Positions 41,213-49,238 of a stretch of 64,000 nucleotides of DNA are shown here, piece after piece. The DNA lies in contig QNGA01000001.1 in assembly GCA_003298465.1 (NCBI GenBank), positions 496,001-560,000 on the forward strand. Direction: 5' to 3'. The notes below the pieces were generated by a model. That model had not been told where the DNA came from. It did not search any database and was given only the letters and a program-made list of their open reading frames with translations. Both the position numbers and the translations under genes were made by a program. Every line of letters begins with the position of its first letter. Within the stretch, counting starts at the first letter, position 1. Origin of the DNA: a halophilic archaeon (GTDB lineage Archaea; Halobacteriota; Halobacteria; Halobacteriales; Haladaptataceae).

Positions 41213-43117
41213 ATGACAGCGACCCAGAGTGACCTGGCGAGCCTCTCGCGGTACATCTTCAGTGCGCCGCGGTGGTACGCCAGCGTCACGTTCGCGCTGC
41301 TCATCGCCGCCGTCACCGGCGTCGGGGCGTTCGACTCGAACTACGTCCTCCAGGACGCGTGGGAGGGGGTCTTCTTCATCGGCGTGCCGACCGTCGTGGC
41401 GAGCGTCCTAACGACGCCCGTCGACCGCCGCCTCGGCGGGCAGTTGACCTACAACAGGGCGTCGCTGCTCGCGCTCACCTGCGAGGTGGTCGTGGTCGCC
41501 GTGCTCAGCGTCGCGGGGATGATATCCGCGCTCAGCCCGCTCGGACAGCAGTTCGTCTTCGACGCGCTCATCGTCGGCCTCTCGTCCGTGTTCGCACTGC
41601 GCCTGCTGGTCGTCATGGCCGTCTCCCGGACGTCGTTCCTCGTCTCGACGATACCGGCGGGCATCCAGACCGGGACGGCCGCCGTGCTCTTCTTCGTCTA
41701 CAGCGAGACGATTCGCCTGCTCGAAATCGGCGGTCCGCTCGTCCAGAACGCGCTCTCGCGTCCGCTGGTCCGGGACGTGCTCTCCCGGCCCGACCAGGCA
41801 CCCCCGGAAATTTCGTCGGTCGTCCGCCCGCGGGACTTCCTCGTGCTCGCGGTCGTCAGCGGCCTCTACGCGCTCGGCGTGTACGGCTTCCTCGTCGTCC
41901 TCGACCGGCCGTGGCGTCGGAGCCTCGGCGTCAGCGTCCTCGACTTCCTCCGCGGGTTCATCGGCCACGTCGCCGAGGGTACCCGGGAACTGGAGGACTT
42001 CTTCGAGCAGATCGGCGAGCAGGCCGTCGTCCCGGTGACGGTCCTCTCTTTCCGCCGCACGGACGAGTCAGAGAAGGCGCGGTTCGTCCTGCCGATGATC
42101 CACCCCGGACCGATGGGCGAAATCGGCGGCGGAAACCTGCCCCACCGCGTGGCGGCCGAGGCCGAGGGACTCGCCTTCGTCCCGCACGCCACCGCGGGCC
42201 ACGACTTCAACCTCGTCACCGAGCGTGAGGTGGACACCATCCTCGACACCGCCGCCGTGGCCCACGACCGCATCGAGTACACCGACACGGCGACGGCGAG
42301 CGTCCGCACCCGGTCCGGCGACGCGAAGATGCTCGGCCAGGCGTTCGGCGACGACGCCCTGCTCGTCGCCACCTACTCGCCCAAGTGCGCCGACGACGTC
42401 GAGTACGCCGTCGGCCTCTCGGCGGCCGCGGAGGCGCGCTCGAACGGCCTCGACGACGTGATGCTCGTCGACGCGCACAACTGCAACGACGGCCTGGAGG
42501 GCGAGGACCTCGGCCACGTCTATCCCGGTAGCGAGCGCTCGTTCGACATGCTACAGGCCGCGGGTGAGGCCGCCACGCGACTCGACGACGCCGCGTCGGG
42601 CACGCCGGAACTCGGCGTCGCGTGGGACGCGACCGAGTGGGAACCGCTCGACGGCATCGGACCGCTCGGCGTTCGCGTGGCCGTGCTCGACGTGGCCGAC
42701 CAGCGGACCGTCTACGTGCTCGTGGACGGGAACAACATGGAACCCGGCCTCCGCGAGCGCATCGTGGACGCGCTCCGCGCGAGCGTCGACGTGGACGCGG
42801 TCGAGGTGATGACGACCGACACCCACGTCGTCAACCAGGTGGAGGCGTCGAACCAGGTCGGTGAGGCCATCGACCAGGACGACCTCGTCGCGCTCGTCGA
42901 GCGCCTCGTCGAGGAGGCCGAAGCCGACCTCGAACCGGTCGAAGCCGGCATGGAGAGCGAACGCGCCGAGGTGACGGTGTTCGGCAACGACCGCACCGAG
43001 ACGCTGGCCAGCCACGCCAACGCCGTCATGGCCATGGGCGGCGCGCTCGCCGGCGCGGTCATCATCGCCGTCACCGCCATCAGCGTCCTCGTCTTCCTCC
43101 TCGCCCACTCCGGATAG
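41213..43117 (+). CDS. DUF2070 family membrane protein
   Basis: The product is 634 aa. The N-terminal ~240 residues form about six transmembrane helices. A large cytoplasmic domain follows (~260-600) with conserved RFVLPMIHPGPMGEIGGGNL, HATAGHDFNLVTE, and LVDAHNCNDG, all rich in His/Asp/Glu and possibly metal-binding. One last helix (ALAGAVIIAVTAISVLVFLL) closes the chain. DUF2070 is found throughout archaea and has no known function. The conserved His/Asp motifs resemble a hydrolase site. It starts with a leaderless-type promoter at ATG 41213. Confidence 0.9.
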   Translation: MTATQSDLASLSRYIFSAPRWYASVTFALLIAAVTGVGAFDSNYVLQDAWEGVFFIGVPTVVASVLTTPVDRRLGGQLTYNRASLLALTCEVVVVAVLSVAGMISALSPLGQQFVFDALIVGLSSVFALRLLVVMAVSRTSFLVSTIPAGIQTGTAAVLFFVYSETIRLLEIGGPLVQNALSRPLVRDVLSRPDQAPPEISSVVRPRDFLVLAVVSGLYALGVYGFLVVLDRPWRRSLGVSVLDFLRGFIGHVAEGTRELEDFFEQIGEQAVVPVTVLSFRRTDESEKARFVLPMIHPGPMGEIGGGNLPHRVAAEAEGLAFVPHATAGHDFNLVTEREVDTILDTAAVAHDRIEYTDTATASVRTRSGDAKMLGQAFGDDALLVATYSPKCADDVEYAVGLSAAAEARSNGLDDVMLVDAHNCNDGLEGEDLGHVYPGSERSFDMLQAAGEAATRLDDAASGTPELGVAWDATEWEPLDGIGPLGVRVAVLDVADQRTVYVLVDGNNMEPGLRERIVDALRASVDVDAVEVMTTDTHVVNQVEASNQVGEAIDQDDLVALVERLVEEAEADLEPVEAGMESERAEVTVFGNDRTETLASHANAVMAMGGALAGAVIIAVTAISVLVFLLAHSG

Positions 43118-43170
43118 GTCCGGGAGAACGATTATCGTCGCGCCCGGCGTAGCTCCCCCCGGTGGGGAAC

Positions 43171-44553
43171 ATGGAATCAGCACTCTCCGAACCGGTAGTG
43201 ACGGAACTGGCGACCGACCTCGCGGGCGACCTCGTCACGCCCGACGACGACGCCTACGACCAGGCGCGCCGCGTGTGGAACGGGATGATCAACCGCTGGC
43301 CGGCGCTGGTCGCGCGCTGTGCGGGCGTCGCGGACGTGCGCCGCTCGGTCGCGTTCGCGCGCGAACACGACCTTCCGATTGCGGTCCGGGGCGGCGGGCA
43401 CGGCGTCGCCGGCGCCGCGACGGTCGACGGCGGCCTCGTCGTCGACCTGTCGCCGATGGACTGGGTGCGCGTGGACCCCGACGCCCGGCGCGTCCAGGTC
43501 GGCGCGGGGGCGACGTGGGGCGACGTCGACCGCGAGACGCAGTCGTTCGGCCTCGCGGTGCCCGGCGGCGTCGTCTCCGACACGGGCGTCGCGGGACTGA
43601 CCCTCGGCGGCGGGATGGGTCACCTCCGCCGGAAGTACGGTCTGAGCTGTGACAACCTCGTCTCGGCGGACGTGGTGACGGCCGACGGCGAGTTCGTCCG
43701 GGCGAGCGCCGACGAGAACGAGGACCTGTTCTGGGCGCTCAGGGGCGGCGGCGCCGAATTCTGCGTCGTCACGAGCTTCGAGTTCGACTGTCATCCGGTC
43801 GGTCCCGAGGTGGCGACCTGCTTCGTCTGGCACCGCGGCGAGCGGGCCGAGGAGGCCCTGGCGTTCTTCCGGGAGTTCGCCGCCGACGCGTCGCGAGCGG
43901 TGAGCGTCCTCCCGTTCTACGCCTGGGTGCCCGAGATGGAGGAGTTCCCCGAGTCGTCGTGGGGCGACCCGGCGGTCGTCTTCTTCGGCTGTTACGCGGA
44001 CGACCCCGAGGAGGGAACGGAGGCGCTCCGGCCGCTCCGGGAGTTCGCGGACCCCATCGCGGACTTCAGCGCGACGTTGCCGTACCTCGAACTCCAGTCG
44101 ATGCTCGACGAGGACTACCCGCACGGCCGGTTCTACTACTGGAAGTCCCTGTACCTGCGCGATCTGGACGACGACGCCATCGCCGGTATCGTCGAGACGG
44201 CCGAAGCCTGTCCCGCCCTGCTGTCGACGGTCGACCTCTGGCACCTCGGCGGTGCGATAGCGGACGTCGGCGAGACCGAGACGGCGTACACCGACCGCGA
44301 CGCTCCCTACCTCCTCAACTTCGAGGCGAACTGGGACGACCCGCGGAAGACGGCGGCCGCCGTGGAGTGGGTGCGCGACAGCGTCGACGCGATGCGCGAC
44401 CGCTCCGCCGCCAGCGGCCTGTACGTCAACTTCCCCGGGTTCGGCGAGGACTCGGAGCAGGTCGCCTACGGCGAGAACGTCGAGCGCCTGCGCGAGGTGG
44501 ACGAGCAGTACGACCCGGAGGACGTGTTCGGGACCGTCGACCCGGGTGCGTAG
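43171..44553 (+). CDS. FAD-binding oxidoreductase (BBE / PCMH type)
   Basis: This 460-aa protein has an N-terminal FAD_binding_4 (PCMH) domain with AVRGGGHGVAGAATVDGGLV; His77 in RGGGH is the covalent-FAD histidine of berberine-bridge-type oxidases. VPGGVVSDTGVAGLTLGGGM is the second FAD loop, and the C-terminus (YGENVERLREVDEQYDPEDV) is the BBE domain. The second covalent link Cys of plant enzymes is not obvious. Substrates in this family include sugars and alcohols, but none is indicated here. A GTG at 43162 would add three residues. Confidence 0.88.
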   Translation: MESALSEPVVTELATDLAGDLVTPDDDAYDQARRVWNGMINRWPALVARCAGVADVRRSVAFAREHDLPIAVRGGGHGVAGAATVDGGLVVDLSPMDWVRVDPDARRVQVGAGATWGDVDRETQSFGLAVPGGVVSDTGVAGLTLGGGMGHLRRKYGLSCDNLVSADVVTADGEFVRASADENEDLFWALRGGGAEFCVVTSFEFDCHPVGPEVATCFVWHRGERAEEALAFFREFAADASRAVSVLPFYAWVPEMEEFPESSWGDPAVVFFGCYADDPEEGTEALRPLREFADPIADFSATLPYLELQSMLDEDYPHGRFYYWKSLYLRDLDDDAIAGIVETAEACPALLSTVDLWHLGGAIADVGETETAYTDRDAPYLLNFEANWDDPRKTAAAVEWVRDSVDAMRDRSAASGLYVNFPGFGEDSEQVAYGENVERLREVDEQYDPEDVFGTVDPGA

Positions 44554-44668
44554 GTCGGACTCCGGGTCCGCCGTCTCCTCGGCGAACCCGCGGCTGGCGA
44601 ACGGTGACGTGCGTGAGAACGTGGACTCGCGCGACGGTCCGCGCCGACCGCCCGACGCGCGGCGGAGA

Positions 44669-44914
44669 TTACGCCTCTTCGTCCGCGAAGAGGTCGTCCA
44701 CCGCGGCGCGGGCCGCCAGCGCGGCGTCGTCGGCGACCGTCGCCTCGTCCGCGTCGGTCTCCGGCGCGTTGACGTACACGTCCACGTCGAGGACGCCGTC
44801 CTCGAAGGTGACCGTCACGTCGAAGTCGGTGACGTCAGACTGCCTGTAGCGTGAAAATATGACGCCTTCGGCTGCTTCGGCCGCTGTCTGGACGACCGTC
44901 TCGTCGTCGACCAT
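44669..44914 (-). CDS. DUF3194 protein
   Basis: This 81-aa acidic protein (VVQTAAEAAEGVIFSRYRQS; DFDVTVTFEDGVLDVDVYVN) belongs to DUF3194, a haloarchaeal/archaeal family consistently found after prefoldin beta. It begins three bases after the prefoldin stop, on the same strand, so the two are an operon. The function is unknown; a chaperone-related role is inferred only from neighbourhood. Confidence 0.85.
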   Translation of the reverse strand: MVDDETVVQTAAEAAEGVIFSRYRQSDVTDFDVTVTFEDGVLDVDVYVNAPETDADEATVADDAALAARAAVDDLFADEEA

Positions 44915-44917
44915 CGC

Positions 44918-45310
44918 TTACGCGCCGCCAGCGCCGCCCGGCCCGCCCGGGCCGCCCGGACCGCCAGCGCCGCCGAGCATGTTCTGAAGCTCGCTCTGGA
45001 GCGACTCGAACTGCTCCTGGACGCGCTCTTCCTGCTTCTCCAGCGTCTCGACGCGAATCTCCAGGCTGTCGACCTTCTCGTCGAGGTTCTCCTGGGCCTC
45101 GTCGTAGTCGGTCTTGACGAACAGCTCGCCGACCTCGCGGTACATCGTCGTGTCCTCGTCGATGTCGTCGAGTTCGTCCAGCGCGGTCTGGGCCTCGTTC
45201 AGCTGGGTCTCGGCCTGGTTCTTCTGGACGGCGACCTGCTGTGCGGTGTCCTGTAGATCCTGCAGTTCTTCGAGCTTCTCCTGGGCTTCCGGCGGAAGAT
45301 TACCCTGCAT
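44918..45310 (-). CDS. pfdB: Prefoldin subunit beta
   Basis: This 130-aa coiled-coil protein has two long helices ([40 protein letters not shown]) separated by the beta-hairpin ([15 protein letters not shown]), as in archaeal prefoldin beta (GimC). It forms an alpha2-beta4 jellyfish that holds unfolded proteins for the thermosome. The C-terminus is a Gly/Pro-rich tail ([11 protein letters not shown]...), an extension seen in many haloarchaeal beta subunits. A TATA-like ctaaaag on the minus strand lies at 45346-45352. Confidence 0.92.
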   Translation of the reverse strand: MQGNLPPEAQEKLEELQDLQDTAQQVAVQKNQAETQLNEAQTALDELDDIDEDTTMYREVGELFVKTDYDEAQENLDEKVDSLEIRVETLEKQEERVQEQFESLQSELQNMLGGAGGPGGPGGPGGAGGA

Positions 45311-45621
45311 ACCTCCAATCTCGTGGCCCGGACAGAAAAAGCCCCGCTTTTAGTCGTGGCCGCTGGTCCAGGGACGGCCGCCGGCGGGAGGATCGGCCGC
45401 CGGCGGACGCCTCGCGCCGGCGCTTCGACGGGGCCGCGGAGACGTGCTCTCTCCGGGTCCATGGTCACGTCCGGGCACTTCGCGCTCGACGCTCCGTCCT
45501 TTAAGAACCGGCCGGAGCACTGCGGCAGAAGCAGTACGTTCGACCGGCGCCAACGCCTTCACATGGTAGTCGAGACGCGGCGCGCGGGCGGAACGCTGGC
45601 CGACGACGCCGACGGGTACCC
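45311..45621. other. 311-base gap between prefoldin beta and the four-helix membrane gene
   Basis: The gap holds the prefoldin promoter, a direct repeat of a 13-mer (cggccgccggcgg at 45375-45387 and 45394-45406), and a TATA-like cctttaaga at 45498-45506. A 20-codon frame starts at ATG 45563 and its TGA overlaps the next ATG (ATGA at 45622-45625), but there is no other evidence for it. Confidence 0.4.
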
Positions 45622-46014
45622 ATGACCCGGCGCGTGACGCTCGCGGGCGTCGTCGCCGTTCACCTCCTCGCCAACCTCGCCCACGGCGCGGTCCACGCCG
45701 CGGTGCCGGTCGCCCTCTCGTCCGGCCAGGGGGCGTTCGTCGCGCTGGTGGTCGTGCTCGCTCCGGTGACCGGGGTCGCGTTCGCCCGTCGGGGTGACGA
45801 CGCGGCGGGCGCGGCCGTGGTCGCGCTGTCTCTGGCGGCGTCGCTGGCGTTCGGTCTCTTCTTCCACTTCGCCGTCCCCAATCCCGACCACGTCCACGCG
45901 GTCGGGGGCGCGTGGTCGGAGTCGTTCTCCGCGACGGCGACGCTGATAGCGGCGGTCGACGGGGCAGGCGCGCTGGTCTGTGGATGGGTCGCCCTGTCGG
46001 AGGCGAGTCAGTAG
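45622..46014 (+). CDS. Four-helix membrane protein, function unknown
   Basis: This 130-aa hydrophobic protein has about four transmembrane helices (VTLAGVVAVHLLANLAHGAV; AFVALVVVLAPVTGVAF; AAVVALSLAASLAFGLFFHF; ATLIAAVDGAGALVCGWVAL). Conserved-looking His residues occur in helix 1 and between helices 3 and 4 (FHFAVPNPDHVHAV). It runs opposite to its neighbours, sits in the middle of the L37Ae-RpoP-Pcc1 / prefoldin block, and its end overlaps pcc1 by 7 bases. No function can be given. Confidence 0.75.
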   Translation: MTRRVTLAGVVAVHLLANLAHGAVHAAVPVALSSGQGAFVALVVVLAPVTGVAFARRGDDAAGAAVVALSLAASLAFGLFFHFAVPNPDHVHAVGGAWSESFSATATLIAAVDGAGALVCGWVALSEASQ

Positions 46015-46271
46015 CCGGCGCGACGCGACACGTCGCCGAGTTCGATGCACTCCTCGGCGACGCCGACCAGCGTCTGCCAGGTGTTCAGCGCGGCGCGGAG
46101 AGCCACCAGGTCGTCGGCCTCGACGCGGACGACGACGGTGGCGTCGTCGCGCGAGATGGTGGTCCGCGAACGGTCGCCGTCTATCTCACCGATTTCGCGC
46201 TCGACGCTGCGTAGAACAGTGGTCGCGTGAGCGTCGGCGTCGTACTCGAATTCGAGGACGGCGTCGTGCAC
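46008..46271 (-). CDS. KEOPS complex subunit Pcc1
   Basis: This 87-aa protein has the two-strand/helix pattern of Pcc1 (AVLEFEYDADAHATTVLRSV; VVVRVEADDLVALRAALNTW). Pcc1 dimers are the core of KEOPS, which makes t6A37 in tRNA together with Kae1, Bud32 and Cgi121. It starts one base after the rpoP stop codon, in operon with rpoP and L37Ae. Its C-terminus (VSRRAGY) overlaps the convergent membrane gene by 7 bases. Confidence 0.8.
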   Translation of the reverse strand: MHDAVLEFEYDADAHATTVLRSVEREIGEIDGDRSRTTISRDDATVVVRVEADDLVALRAALNTWQTLVGVAEECIELGDVSRRAGY

Positions 46272-46272
46272 G

Positions 46273-46407
46273 CTACCGGACGTTGACTTCCTTGATGTCG
46301 CGGCTGCGCTCTTTCAGCAGGACGCGGTGACCGCAGTACGGACAGCGAACCCCCCCGTACTCGTCCAGTTCCACGTCGCGCTTGCAACGGGAACACTTGT
46401 AGCTCAT
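46273..46407 (-). CDS. rpoP: DNA-directed RNA polymerase subunit P
   Basis: This 44-aa protein has [20 protein letters not shown] and [15 protein letters not shown]. Two CxxC pairs bind zinc as in eukaryotic Rpb12. It is a core subunit of archaeal RNA polymerase. Its ATG overlaps the L37Ae stop by four bases (ATGA), giving translational coupling. Confidence 0.95.
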   Translation of the reverse strand: MSYKCSRCKRDVELDEYGGVRCPYCGHRVLLKERSRDIKEVNVR

Positions 46408-46682
46408 TCTTCCTCGGCGAGGGCGGCGCGGATGGAGCGTTTGACGGTCCGACCGGCGGGGGTCTCGGGGCGGTACGTACCGCCGGCGTACTTGTAGCCG
46501 CACTTGCCGCACTGCCAGATGCCGGTTCCCTGCCGGTCGACGGTATCGTTACCGCAGTCCGGACAGGTGTGGTCGTCGTGCATGTCCGACTCTATCTCGG
46601 CGACGCGCTTGCGCGCGACGCGACCGTATCGCGCCCCGAACCGTCCGGCGCTGCCGGTTCGGCTCTTCCTGTTCTGGGCCAT
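46404..46682 (-). CDS. 50S ribosomal protein L37Ae
   Basis: This 92-aa protein begins with a basic tail ([20 protein letters not shown]) and has the zinc ribbon [22 protein letters not shown], as in L37Ae of archaea and eukaryotes. It is the first gene of the L37Ae-rpoP-pcc1 operon. A TATA-like gggtttatc on the minus strand at 46710-46718 lies ~31 bases upstream. Confidence 0.95.
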   Translation of the reverse strand: MAQNRKSRTGSAGRFGARYGRVARKRVAEIESDMHDDHTCPDCGNDTVDRQGTGIWQCGKCGYKYAGGTYRPETPAGRTVKRSIRAALAEEE

Positions 46683-46709
46683 AGTACCGAAGAATTGCGC
46701 CAGAGGACA

Positions 46710-46718
46710 GATAAACCC
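46710..46718 (-). promoter_or_regulatory. TATA box for the L37Ae operon
   Basis: On the minus strand this reads gggtttatc, about 31 bases before the ATG at 46682. Confidence 0.5.
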
Positions 46719-46730
46719 TTTGAGTTCCCG

Positions 46731-46892
46731 TCACTCGTCGGTCGGCGCGTTCACGAGTTCGTAGCCGATGACCAGAAGCGACGCCACGAGTCCCGCTATC
46801 GCCAGCGGTAGCTGCGTGAACTGTCCGGCGACGAAGCCACCCCCGGAGAGGGCGGGAATCGCTGCCAGGGCGGCGTCGTAGTGGGTGACCAT
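46731..46892 (-). CDS. 53-aa small membrane protein
   Basis: A 53-codon frame (MVTHYDAALAAIPALSGGGF...) encodes two short hydrophobic segments, around AALAAIPALSGGGFVAG and LAIAGLVASLLVIGYEL, and ends in an acidic tail. Similar small haloarchaeal proteins with a GYEL ending exist, but none is characterised. A perfect inverted repeat TGTAATTA-tatc-TAATTACA lies directly upstream (46896-46915). It is shorter than most gene-calling limits. Confidence 0.65.
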   Translation of the reverse strand: MVTHYDAALAAIPALSGGGFVAGQFTQLPLAIAGLVASLLVIGYELVNAPTDE

Positions 46893-46895
46893 GGG

Positions 46896-46915
46896 TGTAA
46901 TTATATCTAATTACA
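46896..46915. promoter_or_regulatory. 20-base perfect AT-rich palindrome at the promoter of the 53-aa membrane gene
   Basis: The arms tgtaatta and taattaca are exact and separated by tatc. On the minus strand the outer half lies where the TATA box of a leaderless ATG-46892 transcript would be, and the inner half ends 4 bases before the ATG. It therefore overlaps the core promoter, as expected for a repressor operator. Confidence 0.5.
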
Positions 46916-46980
46916 GCGCCGCCCAAGAAGGTTGGGGCTTCAGGTGCAGGGAACGTCGGCGTCGTCTGGCGGTCCGGCGC

Positions 46981-47700
46981 TCACTGGAACCCGGCTTCGG
47001 CGAGCGCCTCGTTCAGGTCCTCGCGGACGCGCTCGCCGCGCTCCCGGTCCATCGCGGTGGTGACGACGCGGTTCTCCTGGACGCTGGAGCCGTCCCGCAA
47101 CAGCAGGCGGACGTTGCCGTTCTCGTCGGCGCGGGTGGCCTTCGCCCGCAGGCCGGAGGGCGAACTCGACCCGCCCGCGCTGATCGGACCGGGGATTATC
47201 TTCTTGACGTGCGGATGCTGGGCGGCGGCCTGCACCGCCGACATCCCGTCGCGGTCGCCGATCAACGTCGAGTGTGACCCCCCGAGTTTCTCCAGCGGAT
47301 TGGTCTCGACCACCTCCAGCGCGCGGTCGCCGCGGCGCGACAGCACCTCCTCCACGGCGCCGTCGTCGCCGACGCGGTAGAACTGGTGGTGCAACTGCGC
47401 GCGCGTCTCCCGGAGCGGCGCGCGAGCGCCGGCCGCGTACACCGTCTCGGGGCGCTTGCGCCGTATCTCGTCGGCCACGCGGCCCGCGAAGTTGCGCAAC
47501 TGGACGGTGCCGGTCTCCTCGCCGGACTCCGGGACGGTCGTCACGGTCGTCTCGCCGACCACCTCCTCGTCGTCCAGCATCGTCAGCGTCGCCCGGTCGT
47601 CGTCGAACACCGCGACGACGGCGTCGCAGTTGGCGGTGTCGCAGGCCAGACAGTAGTCGCCCGGGCGTTCGACGTCCGTGCCACACCGCCGACAGTCCAT
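46981..47700 (-). CDS. DUF2103 metal-binding-like protein
   Basis: The product is 239 aa. A Cys-rich start MDCRRCGTDVERPGDYCLAC and ANCD bind a probable zinc. The C-terminal half is the DUF2103 domain (GGSHSTLIGDRDGMSAVQA; HPHVKKIIPGPIS; LRLLLRDGSS-like strand) with His residues. Functions are unknown in archaea; it is predicted metal-binding. The start ATG 47700 lies 84 bases from the divergent membrane-protein start at 47785. Confidence 0.8.
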   Translation of the reverse strand: MDCRRCGTDVERPGDYCLACDTANCDAVVAVFDDDRATLTMLDDEEVVGETTVTTVPESGEETGTVQLRNFAGRVADEIRRKRPETVYAAGARAPLRETRAQLHHQFYRVGDDGAVEEVLSRRGDRALEVVETNPLEKLGGSHSTLIGDRDGMSAVQAAAQHPHVKKIIPGPISAGGSSSPSGLRAKATRADENGNVRLLLRDGSSVQENRVVTTAMDRERGERVREDLNEALAEAGFQ

Positions 47701-47784
47701 GTCGGAACGACGTCGCGCCGGCGGATAAGTTCGTCCGTTCGCGCCGACGGGAAAGTTCATGTCAGGACGCGTTCCTGTCCCGGT

Positions 47785-49206
47785 ATGCGCCTCCGATCGC
47801 TCGCCCTCCGCGCGCTCGCCTGCTCCGTCCTCCTCGCCTCGGCGCTCGTCGCACCGGTCGGGTCGGCACCGCCCCCGGTCCCCGTCTGTGAGGCCTGCGG
47901 CGACGAGTTCGCCGACGCCCTGCGGTGGCACGGCGAGCGGCACGGACTCGACGCCGACCGGACAACCACTGGCGTCGCCCGGAGCGTCGCTACGGTCCGC
48001 CTCGCCGGGAACGGCACCGCCACCTGGACGGTCCGCAACCGCCTGACGAGCGAGGCGGCCGTCCGGTTCCTCCGGGGGAACGAGACCGCGCTCGCCGACG
48101 TCGCCGAGTACGCGGCCCCGGGACCGGTTCGCGACGCCCGGGTCGCGACGAACGGGACCGTCGTGCTGCGCTACCGGACACCGGACCTCGCGGCCACCGC
48201 GTCGGGCGGCGTCTTGCGCTTCGCCGGCCTCCGCGAGACCCACCTCCGGAGGTTCTCGGGCCTCGGCGCGGACCGACTCGTCGTCCGCGGCCCGCCGGGC
48301 ACCGTCGCTCGCGGGACGGACGCCGATACGGACGGTAACGCGGTCGTCCTGACGGCTATCCCGGACGACGGCGGCGGGTTCGTCACCTTCGCTCGCCCGG
48401 GCGTCGCCGGCGACGCGCTACACGCCGTCGCCGTCGCGGACGCGGTCTGGTGGAACGTCGCCCGGAACCTGCTCGTCGGCGTCCTGCTCCCGACGGCGGT
48501 CCTGCTGGCGCTCGTCGCGGCGGCGACCCGCCTCGCCGGCCGGCCCGCACGCCGCGACGGACGCCTGGCGGAGACGGCGGCCGTCGTCGGCGCTCTCGGC
48601 TGTATCCCGCTCGCCGCGCTGGTGGCCGTCGGTCCCGGCCACCTGTTCGTCGTCGCCGGCACCGTCTGTGCGTCCCACGTCGCGCTCGCCGCGCTCGCTG
48701 TGGTCGCCGCGCGCTCGGAGGTCCGTCCGACGCTCCCCAGGGCGGCGGCCGGCGTCGCCCTCGCGTCGCTCGCCGGGTTCGTCGCCACGCTCGCCGCGAC
48801 CGCGGTCGTCCAGCCCTGGTATCTCTCCCGGCTAGCGGCGCTGAACTACTACGCGGTCGACGACGCGGTGTTCGCGGCGTCCGCCGGTCTGCTGGTGCTC
48901 TCCTCGGCCGTCGCCGGTTACGCCGCGGGAACCGGGACGAACCGCCGCGTCGCGGTCGCCGCTCCGGCGGTGACGCTGGCGGTCGGCCTCGCGGCCTCGA
49001 CCTCGTTCGCATCGCCGCCCGGGCCGTCGGTGCTCGGCGTCTACGGGGTCGTCGCGTTCGCCGTCGCGATTCCCGCCGTCGTCGCCGTCCTCGGCCTCCC
49101 GGCGTTCTTCCTCGGCCGCGCCGTACCCGCTGCGGTCGAACGGGCGGACGGAGGCGTCCACGCGTCCGCCCGGACCCCGGACGAGGGCGGCGACCGCGAA
49201 CTGTAA
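47785..49206 (+). CDS. Exported/polytopic membrane protein with extracytoplasmic N-domain
   Basis: This 473-aa protein has a signal peptide (LRSLALRALACSVLLASALV), then a ~200-residue extracytoplasmic domain with two early Cys (VPVCEACGDEF) and several NGT/NET sequons (NGTATW, NETALAD). About seven transmembrane helices follow (LLVGVLLPTAVLLALVAAAT and others). The arrangement is common to haloarchaeal uncharacterised membrane proteins. No catalytic motif is seen. It is divergent from the DUF2103 gene. Confidence 0.7.
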   Translation: MRLRSLALRALACSVLLASALVAPVGSAPPPVPVCEACGDEFADALRWHGERHGLDADRTTTGVARSVATVRLAGNGTATWTVRNRLTSEAAVRFLRGNETALADVAEYAAPGPVRDARVATNGTVVLRYRTPDLAATASGGVLRFAGLRETHLRRFSGLGADRLVVRGPPGTVARGTDADTDGNAVVLTAIPDDGGGFVTFARPGVAGDALHAVAVADAVWWNVARNLLVGVLLPTAVLLALVAAATRLAGRPARRDGRLAETAAVVGALGCIPLAALVAVGPGHLFVVAGTVCASHVALAALAVVAARSEVRPTLPRAAAGVALASLAGFVATLAATAVVQPWYLSRLAALNYYAVDDAVFAASAGLLVLSSAVAGYAAGTGTNRRVAVAAPAVTLAVGLAASTSFASPPGPSVLGVYGVVAFAVAIPAVVAVLGLPAFFLGRAVPAAVERADGGVHASARTPDEGGDREL

Positions 49207-49208
49207 GC

Positions 49209-49217
49209 GTTATACAC
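49209..49217 (+). promoter_or_regulatory. TATA box for pantoate kinase
   Basis: The sequence gttatacac is centred ~26 bases before ATG 49239 and directly after the preceding stop codon. Confidence 0.55.
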
Positions 49218-49238
49218 TGTCGCCGGAAACCGGGGAGT

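Noticed and set aside
45375..45406. 13-base direct repeat as possible CRISPR or insertion-sequence remnant
   Set aside because: Only two GC-rich copies 19 bases apart, with no further units, spacers or target-site duplications.
45563..45625. 20-codon frame ending in ATGA overlap with the four-helix membrane gene
   Set aside because: The overlap is suggestive, but the peptide has no features and its frame is part of a longer chance frame. Kept only as a note in the gap entry.
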